The notes beneath the pieces were generated by a model. It was not told where the DNA came from, ran no database searches, and saw only the letters and a program-made list of their open reading frames with translations. Below are positions 22,709 through 35,700 of a stretch of DNA of 64,000 bases, piece after piece (the first letter of the stretch is position 1; every line of letters begins with the position of its first letter). Origin of the DNA: Gossypium raimondii (taxonomy: Eukaryota > Streptophyta > Magnoliopsida > Malvales > Malvaceae); contig NC_068569.1 of NCBI RefSeq assembly GCF_025698545.1, positions 6,200,001 to 6,264,000 on the forward strand. The letters are read 5' to 3'. The position numbers were made by a program, and so were the translations under genes.

Positions 22709-23058
22709 CGGATAAATCTCAAAACTATAGATGAGCTATGATTTAATATGTAAATTTATACATGAATTTTGATTTTGTGTAATTTTATACATAAAATTTT
22801 GATTTGATTCAATTATTGTAAATTATTAACATCATTTTATATTTATAAATTACTTGCATAAATAAATATATTTATCCAGTATAAAAATAAATTAATGTAT
22901 TTATTTCTTTAAATATGCATGATTAAATCAAAATTAAAGTTTCAAATATACATTTGAACCACGACCAAAGTTTCACGTGTATAATTACACCAAATTAAAA
23001 TTCATATATATAATTACACATTAAATCAGAATTCATATATAACTTTTAGATTTATCCC
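22709..23058. mobile_element. Palindromic MITE, 350 bp, with 8-bp target duplication
   Basis: Starts CGGATAAATCT and ends AGATTTATCCC; the arms stay complementary for over 120 bp with mismatches (for example TATACATGAATTTTGATTT against its partner near 23000). The direct repeat TAGATTTA flanks it at 22701-22708 and 23059-23066. An 8-bp duplication would suit hAT; the long arms would suit a Mutator-type MITE, so the superfamily is open. Confidence 0.65.
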
Positions 23059-23066
23059 TAGATTTA

Positions 23067-24080
23067 GGGATTTGTATCTTCATGTTGTATTTATATCTTG
23101 TTTGAAATTTCTCTCTTTTGTAGATTTTTTTCATGGAATAATAAATTAAATTAAAAATAAACCAAGCTTATCCTTTACGAATGATAAAAACGTGGCAACT
23201 GGCGATTGGTAGAGCACGAAATATGGAGTCATTATAAGCACGAGAGAGGATCGAAACTTTGGTATATTTTATTAGATTATATAAAGATATTTTGAGTTGT
23301 CATTATGTTACTATTCCGCCATATATATGCATTCACGTTCAGGTTGAAATAGATTGCAAAACAATCAAAAGTTTTGCACATATTGATTCATAATTTTATT
23401 GTATTGGAAATTTGTAAAAATGCAGATGTTAAAGTAAAATGGTTAGTCTTTGTATACACTATCATGCATTAATTTGTACAAAATAAATATAAATAATTAA
23501 ATTTATTAGCAGGACATATTAAATATAACTAAAATTTATGTAAGTTTTGAACATAAAACATTTTAAATGTGCTTTTCTAAAATCTTATTCATTTTTTAAT
23601 TTATAAAATGAGTTACTTATGAATTTAATTAAATTTGAAGTCTTAATAAAATTAAAGTCCATGAAAATTAATTTTTAGGTTTACTTTCGACAATGTTATC
23701 TTTTAAGTTTGAACTCGATATACAATGTGATTGTTCATTATACCTAACATTTATTAAATAAATTATCATATTCTTGACAGATTTGGTTATTGATTAAATA
23801 ACATTTGCTAAACTAAAGCATTAGTTCCTTATAGTTTATTATAAAATAATAAACAGGATTAAGAGCTGTTCTAGTAAATTTAATGGTAAACAAAGTTACT
23901 GAACCGAGTTGTCGGATGTTTTATAATTAAGCATCAAGTACGTGAAATGTTTCACGCAATAAATGAGTCAACGCCCACCCAATCAACTATAAATATGATC
24001 CAAAATCCCCCTCATTCTTTGCCAACCATTGCCTTGATTTGCCTTCCTTGGTGTCTAGTAATTCAATAGTTTGCATTATT
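23067..24080. other. AT-rich spacer and promoter of the terpene synthase
   Basis: No coding frame. The last 120 bp contain ACTATAAATATGATC (near 23985), a TATA box about 105 bp ahead of the terpene synthase ATG. Confidence 0.45.
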
Positions 24081-24089
24081 GCTGTTTCA

Positions 24090-25206
24090 ATGGCAAACAC
24101 CAAGGGAGTCATGCGTCCATTAGTCAACTTTCCTGAAGACTTATGGTGTGATCGTTTCTTATCTCTTCCATTCAACAACTCGGTAATTATAATCATTGTA
24201 TTATCATTTTCCTTGTATCCTTTTTTTACAGGATTTGGGTATCTTCTTTCAAGTTGAGTTAAGGTTGTGGTTAACTTAATAATGTCTTGTTTTATCATTT
24301 TGTTTCATATATAGGAATTTGAATCATACACTAAACAAGTGGAAGCAATGAAAGAAACAGTGAAAGACATGCTCGTGGTTTCTACAACAGATCCAATAGA
24401 GAAAATGCATTTGGTTAATTCTCTATGTCGCCTCGGAGTTTCATACCATTTTGAGAATGAGATCGAAGAGCAACCAAATCATCTTTTCATCACATTACCT
24501 AAACTCCTCGATGATAACGACTATGACTTGCATATAGTTGCTTTAGTATTTCAAATTTTCAGGTTCAATGGTTACAAGTTGCCTTGTGGTAAGTACAATA
24601 TAAAATGCATGCGAATTGATGCCCAAGTTATTGATATAGTTAAATATGCGATTTGGCTTTGCAGATTTGAGATTTAAACCCAATCTCTGCGGGCCTTTTT
24701 GATATAAGAATAGATGGTTGATAAGTGGATATTAAAATATTACAGGTGTTTTTAGCAAATTCCAAGATGGTGATGGTAAGTTTAAGGAACAAGTAATGGG
24801 CGATGTGAAGGGAATGGTAAGCTTATATGAAGCGAGCCATTTCAGAACGAATGGGGAAGCAATTCTAGATGAAGCCCTTGATTTTACAACCAAGCACTTA
24901 AGGTCACTGGCAAACCAATCATCAACAAGTCCTCATCTCAGAGAATACACTGAAAATGCCTTGTTTCGGCCATACCACCATAGCATGCAAAGACTTGAAG
25001 CAAAGCTCTACATCTCTTTCTACGAAAAAGATGAATCCAGGAACGATATATTACTCAACTTTGCAAAATATGACTTCAATAGGGTACAGTTGCTGCTTCA
25101 ACAGGAGCTAACAGTCCTCTCCAGGTGAAGACCAATTGGACTATCCATAATCTTCCAATTTCGAAAGTAAAAAGATATTACGCAATTAATCACATTTGAA
25201 TTCATG

Positions 25207-25239
<33 letters not shown>

Positions 25240-26771
25240 TTGACATGCACGACAGTTATGAGTTAAGATTGATGAAAAACTAAAGTTGTATGCTTTGAAG
25301 GACAATTCACGTCTTAATTAAGTTTTTGAAATTATATATAATTTATTTGCAGGTGGTACAAAGAACACAAGACCTGAAATCAAAGTTTCCTTATGCAAGG
25401 CATAGAGTGGTGGAAGGGTTATTCTATGCGCTCGGTGTATATTTTGAACCACGTTATGCTGCTGGGCGCAACATGCTCGTTAAACAAACTTGTCTCGTGG
25501 GTTTCATAGATGATGCCTACGAGGCCTACGGTTTATATGAAGAACTTCAGTATTTCACAGATGCTATCGAAAGGTTTGCGTTATTAATTTCTTTGCTTTC
25601 TTTTTCTAGTGGAAAAGATGTTCATATGTATCTATACACACAAGTAAATTGATTGCATGGACGTGGATGGAGGTTTTTAATTGCACTATTAAGATACTTA
25701 ATCGATATTTAAAATATAAAAACATAAAAATTTGAATCGTTTATTGATTTTTTTTCTTTTTAAATGAAAGTTTTCGTAAAACATTTGCCTTCATATTCAG
25801 ATTTGATATTAGTTCCATGGATGAGCTGCCTACTGCAAACCAAAAAAAATTATACGACACACTTCTACATGTCATTGGTGAAGCAGAGTACCTGGTCCAA
25901 AAGGAAGGAAGATCTTACGCCATCCCTTACACCAAAGATGAGGTACGTAGTATTAATTTAAATATGTTGAAATGAATAAAAACTTTGTTTATTTATAATT
26001 TAAATAATAGATTTGACCTCAACCCATCAACCGGGACAAAAGATCAACCATGAAGAATCAGCTCTAATGAAATGTTTAAGGTTTCCATTAAAAAAAAGAA
26101 ATTTGACGTCAACCCGAACATAAATTTATTGGTGATTGATTAGTGGAAGAAATACGTGAAAGCGGCGCAAATTGAGTGTCGGCGGAAGCATGAAAAAGAT
26201 GTCCCAACATTCGATGAGTATATGGAAATTCCGGTGTGTACACGTGTGCAGCCCGTTTAGCTATGACTCAGATCTTAATAGGAATGGAAGAAGCCGACCA
26301 AAATGCATTCCATTGGATTTTAAACAGTAACAACAAGTTCCTAAAAGCTCTCCAAATTTGCTCTCGGCTCTACAATGACATCGTCACTAACGAGGTAATG
26401 ATACATCTCCAACATATTGACGTATGTATTTTTAGATTTGAATTTGAATTAAAAAATATGGAATATTATGGAAGGATGAGGAGAAGAGGGGATTCAAGAC
26501 GGCATCCATGTGCTACATGAAGCAGTATAACGTTTCAAGAAAAGAAGCGATTGAAGCTTTCCGAGCCAAAATTGGGGATGCATGGAAAGACATCAACGAG
26601 GGTTGCATGAGGCCGGCGATGGGTGTCCCCATGCAAGTGGTGAGGGCAACACTTAACTACCAACGCCTTCTGGATTTGGCATACAGAGACAATGATGGTT
26701 ACACCAAGCCCGACATTTCTTTCCAACAACTAATCACCAAAGTGCTTATTCAACCAATTCCCCTTGATTAA
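24090..26771 (+). pseudogene. Sesquiterpene synthase (TPS-a, cadinene-synthase-like), probably inactive
   Basis: Seven exons in the standard TPS-a layout: 24090-24182, 24315-24588, 24746-25124, 25353-25573, 25801-25942, 26144-26394, 26475-26771. The product starts MANTKGVMRPLVNFPEDLWC with no plastid transit peptide, so the ancestor was a cytosolic enzyme cyclising farnesyl diphosphate. The N-terminal TPS fold and metal-binding C-terminal domain are both present, and the NSE/DTE region reads NDIVTNE in exon 6. Two frame problems are visible. In exon 4, after the conserved RWYKEH, two extra bases put the family sequence (DLKSKFPYAR) out of frame; an AG 11 bp into the exon (25362-25363) could restore it by skipping RWYK. 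In exon 6 (251 bases, not a multiple of three in this phase) the frame changes near 26230, between FDEYMEI and YTCAARLAM. The DDxxD metal motif is FIDDAYEAYG (25509-25523), with Glu in the last position. Total length (about 552 codons) is normal. Confidence 0.85.
25214..25239. repeat. (AT)n microsatellite in terpene synthase intron 3
   Basis: An uninterrupted AT dinucleotide tract of about 26 bp, likely length-variable between individuals. Confidence 0.85.
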
Positions 26772-26990
26772 CAAATAACGTATTGCAAACAATAACAAAT
26801 AAATAACGTATGGCATGTTCTACTTTATGCATTAATAATTTATGGACTTGGTCCTGTTCACAGTTGGAAGAAAATTATGAAATGAGAGAATAAGATGTAC
26901 GTATCTACATGGTTTTATTTATAAATAAAATTATAACTTATGTTTTATGCATATATACACGCACGTGTGAATGATATATGAATGATATAT

Positions 26991-27348
26991 GGATAGTCTC
27001 TATACTTTAACAAAATTTTAGATTTATTCCATGTACTTAAAAATTAGAAATTAAGTCCTCTAACTGTTTGATTTGAAAATCTCAATCTAATAATTAAAAG
27101 TTTGTAGAAATTTGTCCATTTGGCATGTAGATTAAATTGCCCTAATGTGACATGTCATGATTGACGAAAAATATATATGTTAAGTTAATAAATTTTAATG
27201 GAAACTACTACGGCGATAATTATTGGACTATGATTATAGAATTGAAAAAGTAAGAGCTTGAATTTTTATTTTTATTTTTTACTTTTAAAGTATGGGGACT
27301 AAATGTCAAATTCTATAGAAAGATAGGGACTAATGACATATTTTAACC
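26991..27348. mobile_element. MITE-like inverted repeat
   Basis: The left side (AGTCTCTATACTTTAACAAA) and right side (CTATAGAAAGATAGGGACTA and AAAGTATGGGGACTAAATG) are imperfect inverted repeats of the 'fixed phrase' type common in plant MITEs. No coding frame; ends and target duplication are not sharp. Confidence 0.45.
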
Positions 27349-28236
27349 TTTTTGTTAATAAGCTCCACGGGGTCGAATGACCAAAAAAAAAAAAGCGAGC
27401 AACTTGTCAGTCGTCGATCAAAGCATATTCACAATTGAGCATCAAACATAACAAAGCAGAGAGCAAGGACTAACTCAATTTAAAATCAAACCATACCTCC
27501 ATAAGCAAACAAGTAGTAAGCTCTGTGAAACACAGCCGCTGACAATTTTGCGATTGAAGGTGATGTGATAATGGATGAGTTTGGATGGAGATGGAAGCAT
27601 GATCCCATTTCCCTTTTCTGTCTATGGTAACATTCCTGTTTTTTCAGATATTCTGCTTTGAGAGTTAGGGTTGCTTTGTGTTGTGAATTTACCACTGAAT
27701 TTTGTTTCTTCCATTATTTGGATGTTTGTGTGACGATTTGGCTTGAGTGATAGAAATGTTTCAATAATAAAAAAAATTCACTCAAATCATTTAATCCAAT
27801 TAATCGGTTAAATAAATTAAATCGGGTTTAACGTGTTTATAGTAAGAGGGTTTGTAAGAAAAATTATTATAAAATGTTTGTTGTTATATTATTTATCAAT
27901 TATGCACCATATATTTTGGCAAAAAAAACACTATATATTATTATAATATGGAAAATTTATGTAAAAATATATTTATTAAAGTGTATATAAAATTAAATGA
28001 AATTTTGATTAAATTAATAAAATAAAAATTATAAATTATAAATTATAAATTATAAATTATAAATTTAAATATTAATATATTACTATGTGTGAGTTTTTAT
28101 TGATTTATATAAAAATAAAAAAGATAAAAGAAAATAAACTCTTAAAATTATATAATTTATTTTGTAAAAGAAAATTTAAATAGCATAATTATAAAGTAGT
28201 ATTAAAGGTTTGATATTTCAAAAGCCAATATTTACA
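27349..28236. other. Intergenic, nothing firm
   Basis: A 210-base open frame on the minus strand (27695-27486) is unlike any family I know and looks like chance. From 28023 to 28060 there is a tandem AAATTAT heptamer, about five copies. The rest is AT-rich. Confidence 0.4.
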
Positions 28237-31200
28237 GTGTGTTTGGTTCGCTGTAATAGGTATACCATTACGCCCCGATTACGCGCCTATTACATTACCG
28301 ACCTATTCCTTTCCAGATTTCTACTTCTTCTTCTGGTACGGTACGCTTCTTTTCTTCTCACATTTCTTTTCTTTTCTCCATTTTCTTTTCTCCAGATTTC
28401 TGCTTCTTCTTCCAAATTTTTTCCCTATTTTTCTTTTCTTTTCTGTAGAATCGATTTTGATTTTGATTTTATTTATCTTTGTCGAATTTCGAAACACTTC
28501 TAATCGGGAATATCATATAAGTTGGATGCTTTTCATTCGTGTCTAGACACTCATCGTCTACTCTGAGAATCGATTTCATTTGTCAGGTAAAATTCCCATA
28601 TTTTGCCTATTATTTTTTCCCCTTTATTTGCATTCTTGCCTGTTGATTTCTCTGTTCTATTTTTCTTTCTTTATAATTTTTTTCTAATTCGAGTCTCTTT
28701 TTACTAGATCTATGTTTTTTCTGCTGTTATTTATAATCTCTTTGCATGCAATCTATTGTTTGGGGGGTGATTTTGGGTTCAAGTTATTAGGTTTGAAAAT
28801 ATTGTTGTTTCCTTTTTTCCTGGTCAATTTTAGAAAGCCATTTATATGTATGCTGTTCAAATTTTCTGGTTTGATTGTTTTCTTTTTCCTCATTACATGT
28901 TACATTAAGGATAGTTGATTAGAAGCGGGATTTTAGTTTGTTGTAGAATATAAATTTGTAGGTCGAAGTTGTAATTAGTAGGTTACATTGTGAATTTGTG
29001 TAGTTGAAATGCTAAGTTGTAGGAGGTGTTGAGTATTTATTTAATCGTATTGTTCAAAATAGTTTTACTATTTGCTTTCACTTTCTTGAATTTTCTGAAA
29101 AAATTAATGTCTTATGGTTGAATTATAGTACTTAAGTTAGAATTATATTCTGAATTTTATGGAAATAATTGGCAAAAACAAAGGGTGCAATTCATTTGTT
29201 TTATATGTATTGCTATTTAGAAAATAAAAAGGGGGGTTAAACATATACTTAGTTAATAATTTTTTTATGTTTTGAAAATGATTGCGAGGAGTTTGGCAAC
29301 TTAAAAAGCTGATTGTAATCTATTGTGATTGGGGAGGTAGTAGTAGGGGCATCAGGTATGATTTTAATCCTTCTGGTTTTTTCCACTTGTTAACTTTTAT
29401 ATAAACCTCTTGAGTATTATCTTCTAAACTTTTTGGCTTATATTATTTTTGGTATATTTGCTTGACACCTCTGGAGTAAAGTACTTTTTCGAAATCTCAA
29501 TGTTTGTTTCATTTCTCTTTTCAATTCCAACATTGCAATGTGTTTTTCTCGTCTTTGTTTGCCTAATAAAGCAGGTACCTTTTTGTTAAATGTTTTCTTG
29601 ATCAGTTGGCCAAGAGTTTGTGCTAAGATTTGCATTTCAACTTTAGGTATTATTCTTGTTTATGCTGTGGAGACTCGTATCTATATATAAACTAAACTAT
29701 TGAACCACTTCTGAGTAATTTGCAAATAATGAATGAATCAGCTTCTCAAGCTAGTATTAAGCTGTGTCACTTTCATCTGCGCATAATGTGATGATTTGAT
29801 AGTTGAAATTATGGATTATCTGAATCTAGCTGTAGGTGATTAAATATATGATCACCAAAGTAGTGACATCCATCTAAAGTAGTTTTCTACCTTCCTGGGC
29901 TGAGTTCAGTTAAGTCTATATCATCATCCTCCCCTTGGCATATTGCATTCATTTTAGCTATAGAGTTATTTGCACAATTGGGGATTATCGTTTGACATTT
30001 CTCAATCTTCTATAGTAGTCATTCTTCTCTCCTAACCTTTCTAATATGTGATCAACTGTATTGTTTTATTGCAGGCGCAGTCTCCTAACTAGTCTCCTAA
30101 CTACAATGCTACCCTGAAACAAATTTTCCCCAATATTCAGCAAATCGATTCTGAGGTATTTGCTTAAAAATTTTGGTAGGTTTTGGACTGTTGTAGTTGA
30201 ATGTTCATAAATTTGCAATCACGCGTGTAGTATGCCAACGGTAACATCTCCAGTCCCTTGTTGTTTGGAGCTTGTGAGTTTGCATATGTTGCTAGGGGAA
30301 AACAGGGTTCTGGAAGTGATCCCTAATTCTTTGAAGGGGATTAACCATGATATGTTTATTTATTAAATGCAATGTTGTTAATCATTGTTTTGAACATTCT
30401 TAATCTCTTGAATTGTTGACCTGTTTCCAACTTTTTAATAATATTTCAAGCTCTCTTGTAAACAATAATGTATGGCTTTCTATGTTGTGGGTCAGTCCAG
30501 AAATTCACATAAGATGCATGGTCATTTGTTAAAGAAGAAATGCAAATCCAAATTTTCATTTATAATTGTTGTACTAACCACATTTTACTTATCATTTCAG
30601 TAATGGCTTCCATTTAAGGCACTGTAACAATGTACTAAAATTACTTGTAATTCCAATGCCAGGAGATATAATCAATATCACACATTGCTCTAGCTCTAAG
30701 CAGCTCAAAGATGCAAGATGAAGTTCTAGAGAAGTTCATAAGCATACAATAAATCTCCTCACCTTTTTAAGTAACTATCAACGAACGAAAGGAAATGAGA
30801 AGAAGCAACTATCCTCTATAGATTATACCATTTCATGAAATGCAAATAGATGATCATGGGACAAGAAATCGACCAAATATAAAATAACAGAGAAATATGA
30901 TTATTTAAAAGTATACAAGGGAAAATAAAACAACATTCCACGTACCGAAGAGAGAAAATCTCACCCCAGATAGCTATTTCAGGGTTTAAGATTTCACTGG
31001 GCAACAAAGATGAGCAAATAAACAAGCTACAGAACCATGTATATTAATGTCCTCTTTCGAAATTAATGCGAGATCTATTAGATCCTCCGTCATAGCTATC
31101 TCGCATGGACGAACCTCTCAGTTTAATTCTTAAATATATGAATATTTATGTTTACGCAAAATTTAATTCTTAAGTTATTTATTACTTCTAATATTTTTTT

Positions 31201-31655
31201 AATTGTAGAATAATTAAATTATTTGTTTCATTAATGATATTTTAGCACATTAAATATGTATTGCGGTTTAAAATTAATAAAGTAAGTTATATATATTTTA
31301 TATTATTATATATCATGATTTTAGTAAATTCATATAAGAATAATTATATTAAGAATTTTATTAAATTATATATTTTTATTAAATGATATTTAATAATAAT
31401 TATGTTAAAATATGATTAAAATATTTATATTATTTTATTTTAATAATCTTATTAAAATCTTATAACAAAACAATAATCATCAACTTAAAAAAAATTCCGC
31501 TAAGGGTATTCTAGTTATTTTAGTTTTTTTCCCTTATGCTATTACACCTCTATTCCATTTAACCAAACACAAGGATACTATTACGCCTCTATTCCATTAC
31601 ATTCAACCAAACAATTGAATTGCTATTACGCCTCTATTCCATTACAGCGAACAAG
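28237..31655. mobile_element. 3.4 kb terminal-repeat DNA element with exon-like cargo, non-autonomous
   Basis: The left end reads GTGTTTGGTTCGCTGTAATAGG and the right end ATTCCATTACAGCGAAC, inverted copies sharing GTTCGCTGTAAT. The right end carries three nested copies of CTATTACGCCTCTATTCCAT (31539, 31578 and 31622) alternating with ACCAAAC boxes, a subterminal repeat array as expected for transposase binding. No transposase frame is found. The interior is less AT-rich, with gene-like structure: a CT-rich leader (28300-28445), a possible exon ending CATTTGTCAG|GTAAAA near 28587, and a possible exon 30076-30153 between TTGCAG and GTATTTG. No target duplication was found, so superfamily (hAT, Harbinger or Mutator) is left open. 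Confidence 0.6.
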
Positions 31656-31696
31656 ATTGTTAATGTAATCCCTTCCCTCAATTCTTTAATTTGTAA
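31656..31696. other. Short flank between two elements
   Basis: About 40 bp of unremarkable sequence separates the 3.4 kb element from the next inverted-repeat element. Confidence 0.4.
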
Positions 31697-32158
31697 TTTT
31701 TTTGCATTTCGTACTCCAATTTTATAAAAATGTTATTTTAGTTCTCTATTTAATTTTTGTATTTTTAGTTCTTAAGTTTGTAATTTTGTCGAATCACCTA
31801 AAAATGGAAGGAAAAATTAATGTTTGTTAACTTTCTTGATGTGGCATACACATGTATTGCCAAGTGAATGACATGTAAGCATTTATGTATTTTTAAATTT
31901 TAAAATTAAAAACATTTAAAAAATAAAAATCATTAAAATTATTTAAAATTATTTTTAATATTTTTAATTTTAAAATCAATTAAATGTTAATATGTCATCC
32001 ACGTGTATACCATGTCAAGAAAGTTAACAAACATTAACTTCTTTGTCAATTTTGGAACGTTTTGATAAAAAATCTAACTTCAAAGACTAAAAGAAGTGAA
32101 AATTTAAATGAACGAATAAAATGACCATTTTTTTTTGTAAAAGTGGAATGCCAAAAAA
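31697..32158. mobile_element. Long-armed MITE, about 460 bp
   Basis: The arms are imperfect inverted repeats of about 190 bp: TTAATGTTTGTTAACTTTCTTGATGTGG-type sequence near 31817 is mirrored by GTCAAGAAAGTTAACAAACA near 32010, and a shared TACACGT/ACACATG core follows. The outermost parts (TTTTTTGCATTTC on the left) pair more loosely. Non-coding; probably Mutator-like by arm length. Ends are approximate. Confidence 0.6.
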
Positions 32159-32368
32159 GTCGCTATACCATTTTTTACATTTACAATTAAAAAAATTGAA
32201 TATATGTGTTATAATTACATATGTCTAAGGACTAAGTTACTCGCTTAAGCTTGAAATGTGAGAAGATTTGAACAAGGATTTATAGTTCGAAAATTAGATT
32301 TGAAAAAAATATAGACCCATGTTCTAAATAAACCGAGCTTTGGGTAGAATTTTTTTAAACCCGTCCGG

Positions 32369-32371
<3 letters not shown>

Positions 32372-32410
<39 letters not shown>
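32372..32410. repeat. (AT)n microsatellite
   Basis: An uninterrupted AT tract of about 39 bp in the spacer upstream of the SEC23-like gene. Confidence 0.9.
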
Positions 32411-32413
<3 letters not shown>

Positions 32414-32640
32414 ATTTATAAAATTTTGAATTAAATTAAAGCGGTTTGAATTGGTATGTTTTAATTTTCATGTTTTCGCAACATCTTTGAATTTTTGTTT
32501 TATATAGTTGGCAGATATTTAAGCACTCGCTAAAGATAAAATTCATTTTTTTTGGTATTGTTTAAGCCTGATCGACCCCAAAACATTGCAGAGTAACTAA
32601 ATTAACCAATAAAAACTCAAAAACAAATTAAAAATAGGAG

Positions 32641-32787
32641 TAAATTCTTTACAGGAAAAGAAGAAGAAAAAAATCCTCCACGTCATTAACAAAATCCAAC
32701 GTGGTATATTCTAGTAAATTCTTTACAGGAAAAGAAGAAGAAAAAAATCCTCCACGTCATTAACAAAATCCAACGTGGTATATTCTA
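32641..32787. repeat. Exact 74-bp tandem duplication in the SEC23-like promoter
   Basis: The unit TAAATTCTTTACAGG...GGTATATTCTA occurs at 32641-32714 and again at 32715-32787 with essentially no differences, so it is recent. Each unit contains CCACGTCA and AACGTGG, two ACGT-core bZIP-type sites, and lies 140-290 bp ahead of the ATG, so the duplication doubles possible regulatory sites. Confidence 0.9.
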
Positions 32788-35700
32788 AGTTTCGATTTCC
32801 ACGAGTACCAAGTTCTGCTAACGTAGACGCACGCCCAGCACTGCTTCACCCTCTTACTAGCTTAGCCTACAGCCCTACACCAGCAAAAAGAATCACATTA
32901 CTTTCTGAGAAACACGAAGAAGGAAAAGTATGGCCGTTCGTGCAACGGTGTCGAGGTTCCCGATTGATCCCGACTCCCAAGAAGCTTCCGGCGTTCCGTG
33001 GGGTTTAACAGTAACACCGTTTGCCGCAAAAGATGAGAACGATCAAGCGCCGGCCTATGGATTGGACGGACATCTTTTGCCTCGATGCGAGAGTTGCTAT
33101 GCTTACTTCAACACTTATTGTGAACTCGACCAATGGGCCTGGAATTGTTCTCTTTGCGGCACACTCAACGGTCTCTCCGCTCAAGCCATTTCCAGATACT
33201 CTCATCCTCAGTCGTGTGCCGAAATGATGTCGTCCTTTATCGATCTCGAGTTGCCTTGTAAGTGTAATTTGGTTGCTGAGAGGAAAATGAGGAAGAAAGT
33301 GGGGCATACTGAACTGAAAATTTTATTGTTCTTATTTCTATGTAGTGGAAGGATAGGAGGACCAAATGTTGCACGCTCGTCCGGTGTATGTTGCTGCCGT
33401 TGATTTGTCGTGTGAGATCCTTGGTTACTTTACTAGATTTTCATTTTGGCGTTATTAATTTTAATTTTTTTTATACATGGCAATTATATTTATTTGAGTT
33501 TCAGTTAGATTTATAATTGGTACTGAATTCTAGGGCAAAATTGGATCTTTTGGTTGAGATTGCAGTTTTTTTTTTCTTCATGCAATTTTTTGTTTGGATG
33601 AAATTTCGTGAGTTTTATAATCTTGAATGATAAAAGTATTGCTTTTAAACTATTATAGTTAAGACCCAAGACCAATTTAGGACGAGAAAAATTCCAGATT
33701 TCTTATTCTGGTTCTTGACCCTTATACTTCACATGCGGAGTCTGTAGTAATTATGAATATGAGGATACTGAGTAGTTATGACAGTTTAGTAAGATCACCA
33801 TTTTGCTATCTCCTTTATTTTGCATTTGATGTGTGAGAAAATGTGTGAAAAATATGTGTTTATATAGCTCGTAGAAGGATGTTCAGAAGGAAAAAAAAGT
33901 TATAGAGTTAGTACCATAGTTTGACTTTAGCTCAGGTGTTCCCTTAAATGTTTTGGCAGTTGTAATGCACGACCATCACCTCTTTATGTTCATGTTTCTA
34001 GATTTCAACCTACATAAACGGGGCAAGCTCAGCCATCCTTATCACAGGTTATAATACTATTTCTTTTCTATCTGCAGCTTCAGAAGAATTTTTGGAGCTT
34101 ACTAAAAGTGCATTGCAGGCAGCATTGGAAGGTTCTTTTTTGGTGGATAAAATGATTCATTGATTCTGTTTCTCCTGCTTTTTTCCCCTTTGAAGGTTGA
34201 TTATTTTCTTCATATTCTTTTCTTCATATTCTTCATATTCTTTTCTATTGCAGCTCTAAATAGGGTTATATGATGTTCAAGGACCTATACCTGTTGTAAA
34301 AAATGTTTTTGTCCATCAGGATACAGAGGGCATCTTACCAATCGAGCTTGAAGATGTCATGCCTTTGTTACAATTTTTGGCTCCAGTATGTATTCTTAAT
34401 TTCTAGATTCCTTCATTTTTCTTCTCAGCCATTGCCTTAGGTAGAACATACGTTGTGTTTTGATTTGCTGAATGGGATACTGAGGAAATGGAATGGTTAT
34501 TTTGTAAGAATAGAATTAGGAAGGGACCATGCATATGTTTGTATGTGGTATAACCTTTGCTGTTTGAGTCTTTCACTTAGAATAGTGTTGTTTATCCTCG
34601 TTTATACTAATCAAATCATGTAATTTTGCAATCACTATGTACTAGTCTTCTAAAATCAAAAACCTATGCTGGTTGAAACTTGTAAGGATCGTATTACATC
34701 AGCCCTTGAAACTCTCAGACCAATTACTTCATGGGAGAGAACCCCTGGGGCAGGTCAAGTGTTAGATGGTGTGTTGATGGGTGGTCGTGGTTTTGGTGCA
34801 GCAATGGAAGCACTTTGCAATTACCTTGGATCAGAATATGGAAATACATTTGCATTAGGTGTGAAAGAAACCATAAAATTTTTCTGATTTGCAGGCGCCT
34901 TTAATCTCATTTATTCTTTTCATCACATATGTCTAAAAAATGCGGTACATGCTATTGTCTTCTCTGAACGCAACTGCAGCTAGAGTCTTTGCCTGTCTAT
35001 CTGGACCTCCCGATTATGGACCTGGGCAACTAGATACAAGAAGGTATGGTGAGCAATATGCTAGTAAAGGAGAAGATGCAGACTGTGCTTTGCTTCCTGA
35101 GCAGACACCGTTCTACAAAGATCTGGTATCTTTCATTTGAATTTTGTATTATCTCATCTTAGTCATGTGGATTGGGAAAATGTAGCATTGACAAATGTTA
35201 CAGGCTGCTGTGGCTGTTCAAGCAGGTGTATGTGTGGACATTTTTGCTGTTACAAATGAGTATACAGATTTGGCATCTCTTAAATTTCTTAGCATAGAAA
35301 GTGGTGGCTCTTTGTTCTTATATGCAAATACAGATGATTCAACACTTCCTCAGGACATGTTAGTACCATAAGTTCCTCTAATTTATTCTTTTTTAAAGAT
35401 GACAAAGTATATGTTTATATGGATACTTCATATCTACTTGAGTTAATTATATGGATATTCCATTTGAGTTCTGTTATTGATCTTACTTTGCAGGTACCGA
35501 ATGCTAAGTCGACCATATGCTTTTAATTGCGTACTAAGATTGAGGACATCTACTGAATTCAAGCCTGGCCATTCTGTAAGTTTTCCTCTTTCTACTTTCA
35601 AATTTTCTTACTGGGGAAATATCATCTAATAATTTTTTATTTCTCACTTCTTCCCAGATCCAGAATATGAAAATGTTCAGCACATCATTTGTTGTGATTC

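Noticed and set aside
27486-27695. 210-base minus-strand frame
   Set aside because: No family similarity, no clear splice or promoter context and no repeat boundary.
32775-33008. Plus-strand frame starting before the SEC23-like ATG
   Set aside because: Overlaps the first exon in another frame; the zf-Sec23/Sec24 frame from 32930 is the conserved one.
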